Below, one piece after another: positions 48,635 through 56,707 of a DNA stretch of 64,000 nt. The number at the start of each line of letters is the position of its first letter. Position 1 is the stretch's first letter. The stretch is taken from assembly GCA_028823995.1 (NCBI GenBank), contig JAPPFD010000018.1, positions 35,084 to 99,083 on the forward strand, given 5' to 3'. The position numbers and the translations under genes were made by a program. Origin of the DNA: a bacterium (lineage in GTDB: Bacteria; Actinomycetota; Acidimicrobiia; Spongiisociales; ZC4RG35). The notes beneath the pieces were generated by a model. It made no database searches, was not told where the DNA came from, and was given only the letters and a program-made list of their open reading frames with translations.

Positions 48635-49339
48635 TCAGGCGATGGTCTCGGCCAACACGAAGTCCTCGGGGAAGGTGAGTTTGAGGTTGTTCGGGTCTCC
48701 GGGCGTAGCTCTTACTACCAGATCGGAGAAACGCTCCACGGTTTCGGCGGTGTCCACTCCCTCGAAACCAGCCACTAGAGCGCGCCGATAGGCGGCAAGA
48801 AGCTCTGGCGCCGCGAAAACCTGGGGAGTCTGTGCCCGGTGAAGCCTTTCCTGGTCCAGCAGGGTGATCTCCCTTTGCCCGGCCAAGCGGTGGGTGGGCG
48901 CCTCCACCGGCAAAGTGGGGACGGCGCCCCCGTGACGGTCTGCGTCCCGGAATAGCTGGCGGAGCAGTGAGGGACTGACGAAGGGTCTGGCGCCGTCATG
49001 GATGGCTACCAGGTCGATGTGTCCCTCCCCGATCTCTGCGGAGAGTGCTTCGAGCCCCCGGTACTCGCTGGCGTGGCGGGACTCGCCCCCGTCCGCCATC
49101 AGCCAGGGAGTGGTGATCCCGAGCCGTTCCACCACCTGTTCGGCTGCTGGGCGGTCCTCGGGTCTGACGACCAGCACCAAAAGCGCCACCCAAGGGGAGC
49201 GGTCCAAGGTCTCGAGTGAATGGCTGATCATGGGCCGCCCCCCGATAGGCACATACGCCTTGTTAGCGGAGAAACCAGCGCGGGCGCCCTTCCCTCCGGC
49301 CAAGAGTATGGCCCCACCACGACCGCCGTTGCTTCTCAT
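48635..49339 (-). CDS. ispD: IspD/TarI-type cytidylyltransferase
   Basis: Nucleotidyltransferase of 234 residues that joins CTP to a polyol phosphate, most likely 2-C-methyl-D-erythritol 4-phosphate in isoprenoid synthesis. It has AILLAGGKGARAGFSANKAY (the usual PK is NK), GGESRHASEYRGL, VAIHDGARPFVSPSLL, RAQTPQVF and the C-terminal NNLKLTFPEDF. The ribitol-phosphate enzyme TarI has the same fold, so that remains possible. Start at 49339 gives MRSNGGRGGAILLAGG. IspF, often adjacent, is not here. A divergent IspD-like gene lies 26 bases away. Confidence 0.88.
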   Translation of the reverse strand: MRSNGGRGGAILLAGGKGARAGFSANKAYVPIGGRPMISHSLETLDRSPWVALLVLVVRPEDRPAAEQVVERLGITTPWLMADGGESRHASEYRGLEALSAEIGEGHIDLVAIHDGARPFVSPSLLRQLFRDADRHGGAVPTLPVEAPTHRLAGQREITLLDQERLHRAQTPQVFAAPELLAAYRRALVAGFEGVDTAETVERFSDLVVRATPGDPNNLKLTFPEDFVLAETIA

Positions 49340-49365
49340 CAGGTGACCGGTAGGGTAGGTGACTC

Positions 49366-49848
49366 TTGTCAACCAAGCCAGCATCCTCCCGATCACAGCC
49401 GCCGGCCTCCCCTCAGGTCCTGGGAGAGACCGCGGTGTTGGTCACTCCAGGGGCCATCCGGCGGAGCGGAGGCTTGGTGATCTCCATCCGCGCGGTGAAA
49501 GAGGCTCTCGGGCGGTTGCCGCCCACGGTTCGGGCGGTGGCCATAACCGGAAGTGGTGAGGCCCCGTCCAGAGAAGATTTCGATGCCATGGTGGCAGACC
49601 TGGACGAGGGCTGGGACGTAGTGGTGTCCGGTCGGCCGGTTTCAGAAGCTGTCAAATTGGTGGAAGGGGGCTGGGTGGCAGGGAGTCTCGATCGGTCGGG
49701 TTTGGTCTCGATCGTCCCTCCGATTCTCATCGACCGTGAGGTGCTGGCCGGCGTCCTTTCGGATCTCTCCGAGGACGAATGGATCGATCCAGTCGAAGCG
49801 GTCATCGCCGCCGGGGGCAAGGTGGGGATACGCTCACAGCCGCGATAG
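49366..49848 (+). CDS. Divergent IspD-like protein, probably without cytidylyltransferase activity
   Basis: A 160-residue protein whose C-terminal half follows the pattern of IspD: VSGRPVSEAVKLVEGGWVAG and LDRSGLVSIVPPILIDREVL correspond to PVxDTxKxV, the RxxLxxxQTPQ region and following helix, and DPVEAVIAAGGKVGI to the end of the fold. The N-terminal GGxGxR loop, the HDAARP motif and QTPQ are missing or altered, so catalysis is unlikely. TTG at 49366 is the only good start and expression is uncertain. It is divergent from ispD, and may be a regulatory partner or a decaying duplicate. Confidence 0.6.
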   Translation: MSTKPASSRSQPPASPQVLGETAVLVTPGAIRRSGGLVISIRAVKEALGRLPPTVRAVAITGSGEAPSREDFDAMVADLDEGWDVVVSGRPVSEAVKLVEGGWVAGSLDRSGLVSIVPPILIDREVLAGVLSDLSEDEWIDPVEAVIAAGGKVGIRSQPR

Positions 49849-49875
49849 CCGTCTCCCGACTACCCGGTCCGGCAC

Positions 49876-51048
49876 CTATTTTCGTTGTTTGAAGGGGCTT
49901 CGGCGGTTTCGGTATTTGGAATTGCGGCGGCCGGTGGTTGGCCGGTTGTGTTTCGGTGGTGGTTTGAGGTGGTATTTGCCGGTTGGTGTTTTGCGTACTT
50001 GCCAGTGGTCGTCGTGGACTTTGTGGTGGCAGCGTGAGCAGAGGAGGACCATGTCGTTGAGGTCGGTGTTGCCTTGGACGGCCCAGGGGATGATGTGGTG
50101 GGATTGGCACCAGTTGGCGTTGGCGCCGCATCCCACACAGGCTTTGTCCCGTGCTACGAGGGCGATGCGTTGGGCGGGGCTGGCGGCCCGTCGGGACCGT
50201 CCCAGGTCCAGCGGTTGTGATACACCTTTGAATATGGCGGGGAGGATGTCCGATTGGCAGGCCAGGTCTCGGATCTTCTCCACCGGTATGGGAGTCCCAT
50301 CACCAAGACGCCCGTTTATGAGTTCCCGGTGAATCACGTCGTAGTCGGCGATCAGCAACAACCTCGGCCCCCGAACCCGACCACCGTCCTCGTCGGTTTC
50401 CTCTCTGGTCACCAACCCCGCCAGGGCGTCTGCCATTCGCTGTCCGGGAGAGCACCTTGCTCGGGGGTCTTCTTCTCGCCACAGTTCGTTCATCTTCTGC
50501 GAAAGGGCCGTTTCGATGAGAGCGCCGGTGATCGGGTCGAACCGACCGTACAAAACGGTCATGCCGTCTGTGCGGTCGGTGCGGATCTTGGCGAACCTAC
50601 GTGACCGTTGGTGCTCCAACCGCGACATCCCGTCGTCTTCGGAGCGTTGCTGTTGGTACTTGCGGACCGTCCCGGCGAATTTGTCAGGGGACTGGGTTCG
50701 GGCCTTGCCCACCAGGTCTGTTTCGTCTATGTCTCCCTGCTGGGAGGCTTTGGCCAGGATCCGGGCGTTGTCATATGGGATGTCTCCATCTCGCATCCCC
50801 TCCGACGTCTTGGGTAGTTCTTCCAGCTCCACCGCGGTTTCCACTTCTGAGCGGGCCTTCCGGCGGGGTCGCAGACCCTTCTCCCGCAGGTTGTCCTCGG
50901 TGATGTGGACGCCTTCTCTGCGGGTCAACTCCGCCAAGATCCCGGTACGGAACCCGGCCACCTGGTTCTCCACCCGGAAAGTGGACCGCAACCAACCCTG
51001 AAGCTGATCTAAGGTTGCGTCTCCCACCGGGCGGGTGGGCAAAACCAC
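49876..51048 (-). CDS. HNH endonuclease with DUF222 domain (13E12 repeat family type)
   Basis: A 390-residue protein with the actinobacterial DUF222 region in the N-terminal two thirds (GDIPYDNARILAKASQQGD, YGRFDPITGALIETAL) and a C-terminal HNH nuclease domain with two zinc CxxC pairs: CVGCGANANWCQSHHIIPWA, then DLNDMVLLCSRCHHKVH. The tail is a basic Arg/Lys/Pro-rich stretch. This family is highly multicopy in Actinobacteria and resembles mobile-intron or homing nucleases, but its function is unsettled. GTG at 51048 follows CGAGG. The plus-strand image of its 3' end is unusually T and G rich. Confidence 0.88.
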   Translation of the reverse strand: MVLPTRPVGDATLDQLQGWLRSTFRVENQVAGFRTGILAELTRREGVHITEDNLREKGLRPRRKARSEVETAVELEELPKTSEGMRDGDIPYDNARILAKASQQGDIDETDLVGKARTQSPDKFAGTVRKYQQQRSEDDGMSRLEHQRSRRFAKIRTDRTDGMTVLYGRFDPITGALIETALSQKMNELWREEDPRARCSPGQRMADALAGLVTREETDEDGGRVRGPRLLLIADYDVIHRELINGRLGDGTPIPVEKIRDLACQSDILPAIFKGVSQPLDLGRSRRAASPAQRIALVARDKACVGCGANANWCQSHHIIPWAVQGNTDLNDMVLLCSRCHHKVHDDHWQVRKTPTGKYHLKPPPKHNRPTTGRRNSKYRNRRSPFKQRK

Positions 51049-51093
51049 CGCACCTCGTCGGTCACCCGACCGCCAATAGCTGTCTTCTCCATG

Positions 51094-51200
51094 TCACAAG
51101 TATGCCAAAGGGGGTGTGACAAAACACCACCACATATCACAAAAATAGTAAAACAAACACAAAATAAATCTGATTAGACGGTACGCGAAAAACACCGGCA
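51094..51200. other. AT-rich spacer between the HNH gene and the Tad cluster
   Basis: About 100 bases unusually rich in A (for instance AAAATAGTAAAACAAAC near 51141-51157) separate the divergent HNH gene and the Tad pilus genes. It probably contains both promoters. A small GGTGT-GACAAA-ACACC hairpin lies near 51112-51127. No gene is seen. Confidence 0.45.
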
Positions 51201-51245
51201 CCCAAGGCTTGACCTGTGAACAGTCGGTGGAGAACAGTGAATGGC

Positions 51246-51839
51246 ATGGTTTGGAGTCGTAAGCCCGGGAGAGACTGGCGCTATCGGGTGCTGGGAGTCC
51301 GATGCGCGGCAGACCCGGTCTTGCATGCCCTGGCCCCGCTGGGCCTGGCGTCCGCCCGGGGGACAGCTTTGGTGGTGGATCTCGATGATGATGCGCCCGC
51401 CTATCCGGGATCGACCTCCCTCGCCAAACTGGTTGTCTCCCAGCCGAGGCTTTCCGATCTCCGTCCACTTCGCCCCGGCGTGGCGGTGTTGCCCAACGGT
51501 TCAGTTCATCCTGGGGAAGCCGCCCATGTGATCGAAGCCCTGATCGCGGGATGGCCGGCGGTGGTGTTGCGATTGGGCGCCGCCCGCGGCCTTCCTCCCG
51601 CCCTCCTCGACATTCCGGTTGTACCGGTCGCCCCCCTCTTGCCCGGTTTCCTCCATCCCGCCCTGACTGGCGCTGCCGTCTACCAGTCGGTCTTTCGCGG
51701 ACCGCCTCCCAGGCTCAGGGGCGTCGTGCTGCCTCCCCTGGGGCGATCCCACATACAGGGGATGCTCACGGGTACCGGACTCCCACCCCGGCGCTGGGTG
51801 AGGGCCTGGGAACGGGTCTGGGAGGTCTCATGGCGCTAA
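51246..51839 (+). CDS. Reduced Ssd/CpaE (MinD-like) protein of the Tad cluster, without P-loop
   Basis: A 197-residue protein at the position where Tad clusters of Actinobacteria encode an Ssd/CpaE-like ATPase (Rv3660c). It keeps only pieces of that fold: GTALVVDLDDDAPAYPGSTS, DLRPLRPGVAVLPNG and PAVVLRLGAARGLPPAL resemble the strands after the nucleotide-binding loop, but no Walker A motif is present. The C terminus is Arg/Trp-rich and overlaps the ATPase gene start by ten bases. I infer a scaffold or localisation role without ATP. ATG at 51246 chosen; GTG at 51237 or 51216 would add a few residues. Confidence 0.6.
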   Translation: MVWSRKPGRDWRYRVLGVRCAADPVLHALAPLGLASARGTALVVDLDDDAPAYPGSTSLAKLVVSQPRLSDLRPLRPGVAVLPNGSVHPGEAAHVIEALIAGWPAVVLRLGAARGLPPALLDIPVVPVAPLLPGFLHPALTGAAVYQSVFRGPPPRLRGVVLPPLGRSHIQGMLTGTGLPPRRWVRAWERVWEVSWR

Positions 51840-52870
51840 TCGACCGGCTGGTGGACACCATTCTCCTCTCGGACTTTCCGACCGATCGGGCCGCCCTCAC
51901 CCGGCACGTCAAGAAAGTGGTGGCAACCGAGGCGCCCCTGGCCAATGCCCGGGTGGTGGAAGGAGTGGTGGACTCCCTGATAGGCCTGGGGCCGCTGGAG
52001 GAACTCCTGCGGGAACCGGACGTCACCGACCTGCTGGTCAACTCTCCCTCGGAGGTGTGGGTGGAGCGAGGCGGCCGCCTGGAGCGCACCGCCATCTCAT
52101 TCGGCGACGGCGATGCCGTGATTGCCGCCGTGGAGAGGGTGATCGCACCCTTGGGCCTCCGCATCGACCGAGCCTCGCCGATGGTCGACGCCCGATTGGC
52201 GGACGGGAGTCGCCTCCATGCCATCATCCCGCCCGCGGCGGTCGATCATCCCATAGTCGCCGTGCGGCGGTTCATCCCCCAGGCTGAGGATCTGGGCGCC
52301 CTGGTGGAGTTGGGCTCTGTCACTCCCGACCAGGCCGAGCAGCTTTCCTCGGTGGTCGAGGAGAGGAAGAACCTGGTGGTCTCGGGCGGCACCGGCTCGG
52401 GGAAGACCACCCTCCTGAACGTTCTCTCCGCGCTGGTGGACGAGGGAGAACGGGTGGTGGTTGTCGAGGATGCCTCCGAACTCCGACTCCGGGGTCATGT
52501 GGTGCGCCTTGAGGGCAGACCCCCCAACTCGGAGGGTGCGGGCGCCATCACTCTCCGCCAACTGATCCGCTCGGCTCTCCGCCTCCGCCCCGACCGGATC
52601 GTGGTGGGAGAGGTGCGGGGTCCCGAGGCTCTCGACCTGGTCAATGCCCTCAACACCGGCCACTCCGGGTCCATGTCCACGCTGCATGCCAACAGCCCCG
52701 CCGAAGCGCTCTGGCGACTCGAGTCCCTGGCGCTGTCGGGGGCGGGAAACCTGTCGTCGTCGGCGGTCCGCTCTCAGATCCACTCGGCCATCGATGTCGT
52801 CATCCAAGTGGAGAGAGACGGAGGGCGGCGCCGGGTGGCGGCCATCGAACACCGTAGGGGACGACCATGA
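51830..52870 (+). CDS. tadA: Tad pilus assembly ATPase (TadA/CpaF)
   Basis: Secretion ATPase of 346 residues that drives assembly of Flp-type pili from the cytoplasmic face of the membrane. The N-terminal domain contains GLGPLEELLREPDVTDLLVNSP; the ATPase core has Walker A VVSGGTGSGKTTLLNVLSA near residue 185, VVVVEDASELRL, the Walker B-like RLRPDRIVVGEVRGPEA and HSGSMSTLHANSPAEALWRLE. The start ATG at 51830 follows GGGAGG. It is shorter than many CpaF proteins (about 400) because the N-terminal extension is small. Overlaps tadB by four bases. Confidence 0.94.
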   Translation: MALIDRLVDTILLSDFPTDRAALTRHVKKVVATEAPLANARVVEGVVDSLIGLGPLEELLREPDVTDLLVNSPSEVWVERGGRLERTAISFGDGDAVIAAVERVIAPLGLRIDRASPMVDARLADGSRLHAIIPPAAVDHPIVAVRRFIPQAEDLGALVELGSVTPDQAEQLSSVVEERKNLVVSGGTGSGKTTLLNVLSALVDEGERVVVVEDASELRLRGHVVRLEGRPPNSEGAGAITLRQLIRSALRLRPDRIVVGEVRGPEALDLVNALNTGHSGSMSTLHANSPAEALWRLESLALSGAGNLSSSAVRSQIHSAIDVVIQVERDGGRRRVAAIEHRRGRP

Positions 52871-53550
52871 GCGCAATGGCGCCCCTGGTGGTGGGATGGG
52901 CCTTGATCAGCGGCATGGACTGGCGACTCGTGACCCTGTTGGCGCTGGCGATTCTGCAGCCATGGCTGGTGATCGCTCTGGTAGGGGTGCTGGTTCTGGT
53001 CGAGGCCCGGCGGGTGCGAAGGCAGGGAAGCGGATGCTCTGAGGAGGCGCAGGTGTTGTTGGGTGTGGCCGGGGAACTCCGGGCCGGCCTGGGGGTTCGC
53101 TCCGCAATGGCGGCGGCGGGCCAACGGTCGTCCCGGCTGGACTTCCATCCCGTCCGCCGGTTGGTGGCGTCGGGCGCACCTCTGGATCGGATATCAGAGG
53201 CCGTGACTGAGGCAATGCCCGTCCATGGATCCCTGGCCTCCGCGGCCCTCCGGGTAGCGGATCGCACGGGGGGACGGGTGGCGGAAGTCTTCGATTCCGC
53301 GGCCGCCCTGGCCTTGGAGGAGGACGAACTACGTCAGGAGCGGAGAGCGGCCACCGCCCAGGCCAGGACCTCAGCGGTGGTGGTGGTAGGGATACCGGTG
53401 CTGGTGGTGATCTACCGGATTCTTAGCGGGAGCCTGTCGAGGAGTCTCTCTGCCAACCCTCTGTCAACTCTCCTGACCGTTGCGGGGATCACGCTGCTGA
53501 CTCTGGGAGTGGCGGTGATGCTGGTCCTGATCAAGAGGGCCTCCCCTTGA
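52867..53550 (+). CDS. tadB: Tad pilus membrane protein TadB
   Basis: Type II/IV secretion F-domain protein in the inner membrane, one of the two platform proteins of the Tad system. The 227-residue sequence has an N-terminal pair of membrane segments (residues about 18-45), a cytoplasmic helical F domain (VLLGVAGELRAGLGVRSAMA and GRVAEVFDSAAALALEEDELRQ without a break in pattern) and two C-terminal membrane segments (about 160-220). The start overlaps the tadA stop (ATGA) and its stop overlaps the tadC start (TTGA). Matches the Rv3658c position. Confidence 0.9.
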   Translation: MSAMAPLVVGWALISGMDWRLVTLLALAILQPWLVIALVGVLVLVEARRVRRQGSGCSEEAQVLLGVAGELRAGLGVRSAMAAAGQRSSRLDFHPVRRLVASGAPLDRISEAVTEAMPVHGSLASAALRVADRTGGRVAEVFDSAAALALEEDELRQERRAATAQARTSAVVVVGIPVLVVIYRILSGSLSRSLSANPLSTLLTVAGITLLTLGVAVMLVLIKRASP

Positions 53551-54152
53551 TACAGGCCGGTATCCCTCTCGCCGTCTCCGGCTCCGCTTCCTACCGGCCC
53601 TTGGTGTTGCTGATGGTGGCCGCCGTCCCCTTTCGATGGTGGTGGGTGGCGGTCGGCTCGGGGCTGGTGTTCTGGTCGCTCAGCCGCCTCCGCCACCGTG
53701 GGCGGTCGGCTCGTCCCGAGGACGTGATTGCCTTCGGCCGGCTGTTGGTGGTCCCACTCACCGGAGGCATGTCCCTTTCCAACGCCCTGGCGATGGCCTC
53801 CCAGGAGGCCCATCCCGGACTGCGCGCCGAAGTGGCCCGGTTGCTTCGTCGCAGCCGGCAGGAAGGCATGGCCGCCGCCCTGGCCGGAAGCGGCGGCCTT
53901 CTGGGCGAACTCTTCAGAAGGATGGCCGGCGCCCACTCTTCGGGGACTTCTCCGGTGCGGGCGGTTCTCACTCACGTGGAAAACCTTCACTCCCAAGTTC
54001 GCATGGAAGCCCTGTCTCGCATTCGCTCCCTGCCTGTCACGCTTGCCGTCCCACTCACGCTGTTGATCGTCCCCGGCTTTCTGCTGGTGCTGGTGGGGCC
54101 ATCGGTGGTCTCCCGGCTGGCCGAGATGCTGAGCGGGCTGATCGGCACATGA
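53547..54152 (+). CDS. tadC: Tad pilus membrane protein TadC
   Basis: Second platform protein of the Tad system, 201 residues, with N-terminal membrane segments (PLVLLMVAAVPFRWWWVAVG), the F domain (GGMSLSNALAMASQEAHPGL, GLLGELFRRMAGAHSSG) and a C-terminal segment PVTLAVPLTLLIVPGFLLVL. TTG at 53547 overlapping the tadB stop is the start; it is shorter than typical TadC proteins (about 270), as in mycobacterial Rv3657c. It is followed 59 bases later by the pilin gene with its own strong ribosome site. Confidence 0.87.
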   Translation: MIQAGIPLAVSGSASYRPLVLLMVAAVPFRWWWVAVGSGLVFWSLSRLRHRGRSARPEDVIAFGRLLVVPLTGGMSLSNALAMASQEAHPGLRAEVARLLRRSRQEGMAAALAGSGGLLGELFRRMAGAHSSGTSPVRAVLTHVENLHSQVRMEALSRIRSLPVTLAVPLTLLIVPGFLLVLVGPSVVSRLAEMLSGLIGT

Positions 54153-54211
54153 ATCCCCCTTCCCCCGCCCCGGCCGGACGCCGGGAACGAGACGACCAAA
54201 GGAGGTCGAAA

Positions 54212-54424
54212 ATGTTGGCTCTGTGGACCAGGATGATGATTTGGTTCGACCGCGATGAGCGGGGTCAGGGCACCGTGGAGTACATCCTGGTGGTTCTGGC
54301 TGTGGTGGCCGTCGCCACCGTGTTGGTGCAGTGGGTCCGGAAGGGATCCGGCGACAACCTCTTGGAATCCATCTTCCGCAAGGCCCTTGAATTCGTGAAG
54401 GGCAAGATCGGGTTCGGGTTCTAG
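54212..54424 (+). CDS. Flp-type pilin (DUF4244)
   Basis: A 70-residue pilin precursor of the DUF4244 kind, as in mycobacterial Rv3656c. A short N-terminal part (residues 1-18) ends in the Glu-containing processing region GQGTVEYILVVLAVVAVATV, which also begins the single hydrophobic helix; the mature C terminus is KALEFVKGKIGFGF. The prepilin peptidase would cut before the hydrophobic stretch. The ribosome site AAAGGAGGTCG is the strongest in the cluster, fitting a major structural protein. The prepilin peptidase gene is not in the window. Confidence 0.88.
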   Translation: MLALWTRMMIWFDRDERGQGTVEYILVVLAVVAVATVLVQWVRKGSGDNLLESIFRKALEFVKGKIGFGF

Positions 54425-54428
54425 ACCG

Positions 54429-54794
54429 ATGAGGTCGGAGACGGGCTCTTTGGCGGTGGAGGCGGCGTTGGTGATCCCCATCATCGTGGTGGTGATGGTG
54501 GCGGTAGCCGAACTGTTCATGATCGCCGTCACCCGGCTGGAGATGGAGGCCGCTGCCCGGGAGGGCGCTCGGGTGGCGGCCACCCGTCCCGACCCCGCCC
54601 GGGCGGCGGCAGCCGTGAAGTCCTCTCTGCCGGCCGGAATGGCGGAGAGGGTGAGGGTGGAGGTGACGGGCGCCCATGTGGTCGGCCATCCCGTCACGGT
54701 GGTGGTTTCCATGAAGTACCGGCCGGTCACGCCGTTCCTCGACCGAATGGTGGTGCGGCTCCAGAGCCGGGCGGTGATGCAGCGGGAGGGCTGA
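54429..54794 (+). CDS. tadE: TadE-like minor pilin protein
   Basis: A 121-residue pseudopilin of the TadE family with an N-terminal membrane helix starting SLAVEAALVIPIIVVVMVAV, the typical E-A-A-L pattern, then EMEAAAREGARVAATRPDPARA and an extracytoplasmic beta-rich domain. It starts five bases after the pilin stop. TadE-type proteins are thought to cap or prime the pilus. Matches the Rv3655c position. The family identity is secure; its exact role here is inferred. Confidence 0.87.
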   Translation: MRSETGSLAVEAALVIPIIVVVMVAVAELFMIAVTRLEMEAAAREGARVAATRPDPARAAAAVKSSLPAGMAERVRVEVTGAHVVGHPVTVVVSMKYRPVTPFLDRMVVRLQSRAVMQREG

Positions 54795-54801
54795 GGTCGG
54801 G

Positions 54802-55185
54802 ATGGTGTGGAGAGACGAGAACGGCGCGGTGGCGGTGCTGGGAGTTGCGTTGGTGGGAGTTCTCCTGATGATCGGGGTGGCGGTGCTGGATATCAGCGCG
54901 GTGGTCTCGGCTCGCACCAGGTCCCAAACCGCGGCGGACGCCGCGGCGCTGGCCGCCGCCCCTGCTACCTTCACGCTGGCCTCTTCTCCTCAGCAGGCGG
55001 CAACCCGGATGGCGGAAGCCAACGGCGCCCGGCTTATCTGGTGCAAATGCCGGATAGATCGCCGTCCAAAAGTGAGGACGGTGACGGTGGAGACCGCCGT
55101 TGTGGCTCGCCTGTGGCTTTGGGAGGAGGTGACGGTCTTCGCCCAATCCCGGGCGGAGTTCATCCCCTACCCTGGGAGCGGGTGA
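54802..55185 (+). CDS. TadG-like / Rv3654c-type helicase-secretion neighbourhood protein
   Basis: A 127-residue protein with a short N terminus (VWRDENGAVAVLGVALVG, Flp-type), one membrane helix (residues about 10-35, VLLMIGVAVLDIS), the TadE/TadG motif SQTAADAAALAAAP and a C-terminal extracytoplasmic domain with two close cysteines (IWCKCRIDRR) that may form a disulfide. It corresponds to Rv3654c at the end of the mycobacterial Tad cluster. ATG start shortly after the tadE stop; its stop overlaps the start of the YbaK-type gene. Confidence 0.85.
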   Translation: MVWRDENGAVAVLGVALVGVLLMIGVAVLDISAVVSARTRSQTAADAAALAAAPATFTLASSPQQAATRMAEANGARLIWCKCRIDRRPKVRTVTVETAVVARLWLWEEVTVFAQSRAEFIPYPGSG

Positions 55186-55673
55186 GCCAAAAGCGGACCG
55201 GAGCCACGAGGGCCACGGTCGTTCTCGAGCGGGCAGGAGTCCCCTTTCGACTGTGCTCCTACCTGGTGGATTTCGATGCCGCCCCGGACTACGGAAGGGC
55301 GGTAGCCGAGGCGCTTGGCGTGGACCCGGCGCGGCTCTTCAAGACCCTGGTGGCTTTCGCGGACGATCGGCCCCTGGTGGGGCTGGTCCCGGCGGACGTC
55401 CGGCTGAGCGTCAAGAGCTTGGCCAGGGCGGTGGGCGTCCGAAGGGTGCGGCTGGCGTCGCCCCAGGAGGCCCGCCGGCTCACCGGCTATGTCCCCGGTG
55501 GCATCAGCCCATTCGGGCAGCGCCGGAGAATGCCGGTGCTGGTTGACGAGTCGGCGCTCGACCATCCATCCATCTGGGTGAGTGCGGGAAAGCGGGGCCT
55601 GCAGATCGAGATCGATCCCGCCGAGTTGGTGAAGTTCCTGGAGGCGCGCACCGTCCCCATTTCCACCGGATAG
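55182..55673 (+). CDS. ybaK: YbaK/EbsC-type Cys-tRNA(Pro) deacylase
   Basis: Editing hydrolase of 163 residues that removes cysteine wrongly attached to tRNA-Pro. It has ALGVDPARLFKTLVAFAD with the conserved Phe-Lys-Thr, LVGLVPADVRLSVKSLARA, and the C-terminal YVPGGISPFGQRRRMPVLVD with the Gly-Gly-Ile-Ser-Pro loop and LQIEIDPAELVKF. GTG at 55182 overlaps the previous stop. Not related to pilus function as far as known; it is probably co-transcribed by chance of order. Confidence 0.9.
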   Translation: MSQKRTGATRATVVLERAGVPFRLCSYLVDFDAAPDYGRAVAEALGVDPARLFKTLVAFADDRPLVGLVPADVRLSVKSLARAVGVRRVRLASPQEARRLTGYVPGGISPFGQRRRMPVLVDESALDHPSIWVSAGKRGLQIEIDPAELVKFLEARTVPISTG

Positions 55674-55753
55674 AGTTGCGGAGTCCCTGCTTGGTATAGC
55701 ATCCTTGTCCAATGCACCTGTCGGGATGGTGAACGAGCTGGGAAGGAAAGAGG

Positions 55754-55888
55754 ATGTACGACAAGGAACGCCTGGAGGAAATAGCCAGGTATGTCAGGAA
55801 GACCCACCGGTGGGTTGTGGTAATAGGGGTGATAGTGATCCTCAGCATGGTGCTCAGCTTCTGCGGCGCCCTTCTGACGGCAGCCTGA
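55754..55888 (+). CDS. Small membrane protein, 44 residues
   Basis: A short frame with an amphipathic N terminus (YDKERLEEIARYVRKTHR) and one C-terminal membrane helix of about 20 residues (VVVIGVIVILSMVLSFCGAL). The ATG follows GGAAGGAAAGAGG, a good ribosome site, and TATAGC near 55694 may be its -10 element. No family is recognised. The clear tail-anchor layout and ribosome site make it a likely small protein rather than chance. Confidence 0.55.
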   Translation: MYDKERLEEIARYVRKTHRWVVVIGVIVILSMVLSFCGALLTAA

Positions 55889-55916
55889 ATCTCCTGAACC
55901 AGGACGGTCGGGAATT

Positions 55917-56684
55917 GTGAGGGGCGGCACTCTCTGCTCCAAGAGTGGACTGGTTGGAGGAGTGGACGGCGTGCGGGGCGGTTGGGTCATGGCGGCGACC
56001 GCGGTTGCCCCTGAGTCCAGCTTGGACATTCTGGTATTCCAGTCGTTCTCCGACTTGTGGTCTCATGCCAAGCGAAGAGATCTGCTGGCGGTGACGGTGG
56101 ACATTCCCACCGGACTACCGGGCAGAGAGGGCCGCGCCGCCGACCGGGAGGCTCGGGGGAAATTGAAGCCTTCTGAGAAGGGGAAAAGGGGAAGGACGTC
56201 GTCTGTGTTTCCTGCCCCGCCGTTATCTTCGCTTGGTGCTACCACCTACAAGAAGGCCGGAGAATTGGCGCGACGCTCCACCGACAAGGGCTTAACCCGA
56301 CAGGCGTTCGGTCTCTTCCCGAAGATCAAGGAGGTACGTTCCGCCCTCCAACCTGATGACTTCGAATGCGGAGCTGTGCCAAGGGCCGCAGAGGTCCATC
56401 CGGAGGTGAGCTTTCGATTCATGGCCGGTTCGCCGATGTCGTTTCACAAGAGTCTGCAGGCAGGCGTCGCCGAGCGTCTCTCATTGCTTGAGTGCCACTT
56501 CCCCGACATTGTTGATGCAGCGGTACGCACCAGCAGGACCGGCCCACCTCATCCCGGGCTTGATGATGTACTGGATGCGGTGGCGGCGGCCTGGACCGCC
56601 CGTCGTTTGGTCCAAGAGGAAGCGGCGCGGCTGGGGGGCTGCGAAAGGGACGCTGCCGGCTATCCCATGAACATCTGGGCCTAG
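55917..56684 (+). CDS. DUF429 family protein
   Basis: A 255-residue protein of the DUF429 family (RNase H-like fold, function unknown). It shows the signature GGVDGVRGGWVMA near the N terminus, VTVDIPTGLPG, RAADREAR, SSVFPAPPL, RQAFGLFPKIKEV and the conserved EVHPEVSFRFMAG, in the standard order. Family N termini usually begin just before the GVDG motif, so GTG 55917 may be slightly too far upstream; the next candidates within the reading frame are no better. It is isolated between the small membrane gene and polX. Confidence 0.85.
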   Translation: MRGGTLCSKSGLVGGVDGVRGGWVMAATAVAPESSLDILVFQSFSDLWSHAKRRDLLAVTVDIPTGLPGREGRAADREARGKLKPSEKGKRGRTSSVFPAPPLSSLGATTYKKAGELARRSTDKGLTRQAFGLFPKIKEVRSALQPDDFECGAVPRAAEVHPEVSFRFMAGSPMSFHKSLQAGVAERLSLLECHFPDIVDAAVRTSRTGPPHPGLDDVLDAVAAAWTARRLVQEEAARLGGCERDAAGYPMNIWA

Positions 56685-56694
56685 CCCGGCCTGT

Positions 56695-56700
56695 TACGTT
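56695..56700 (+). promoter_or_regulatory. -10 element for leaderless polX transcript
   Basis: TACGTT at 56695-56700 ends seven bases before the polX ATG at 56708, and no ribosome site is present. Confidence 0.5.
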
Positions 56701-56707
56701 TCCTGCC

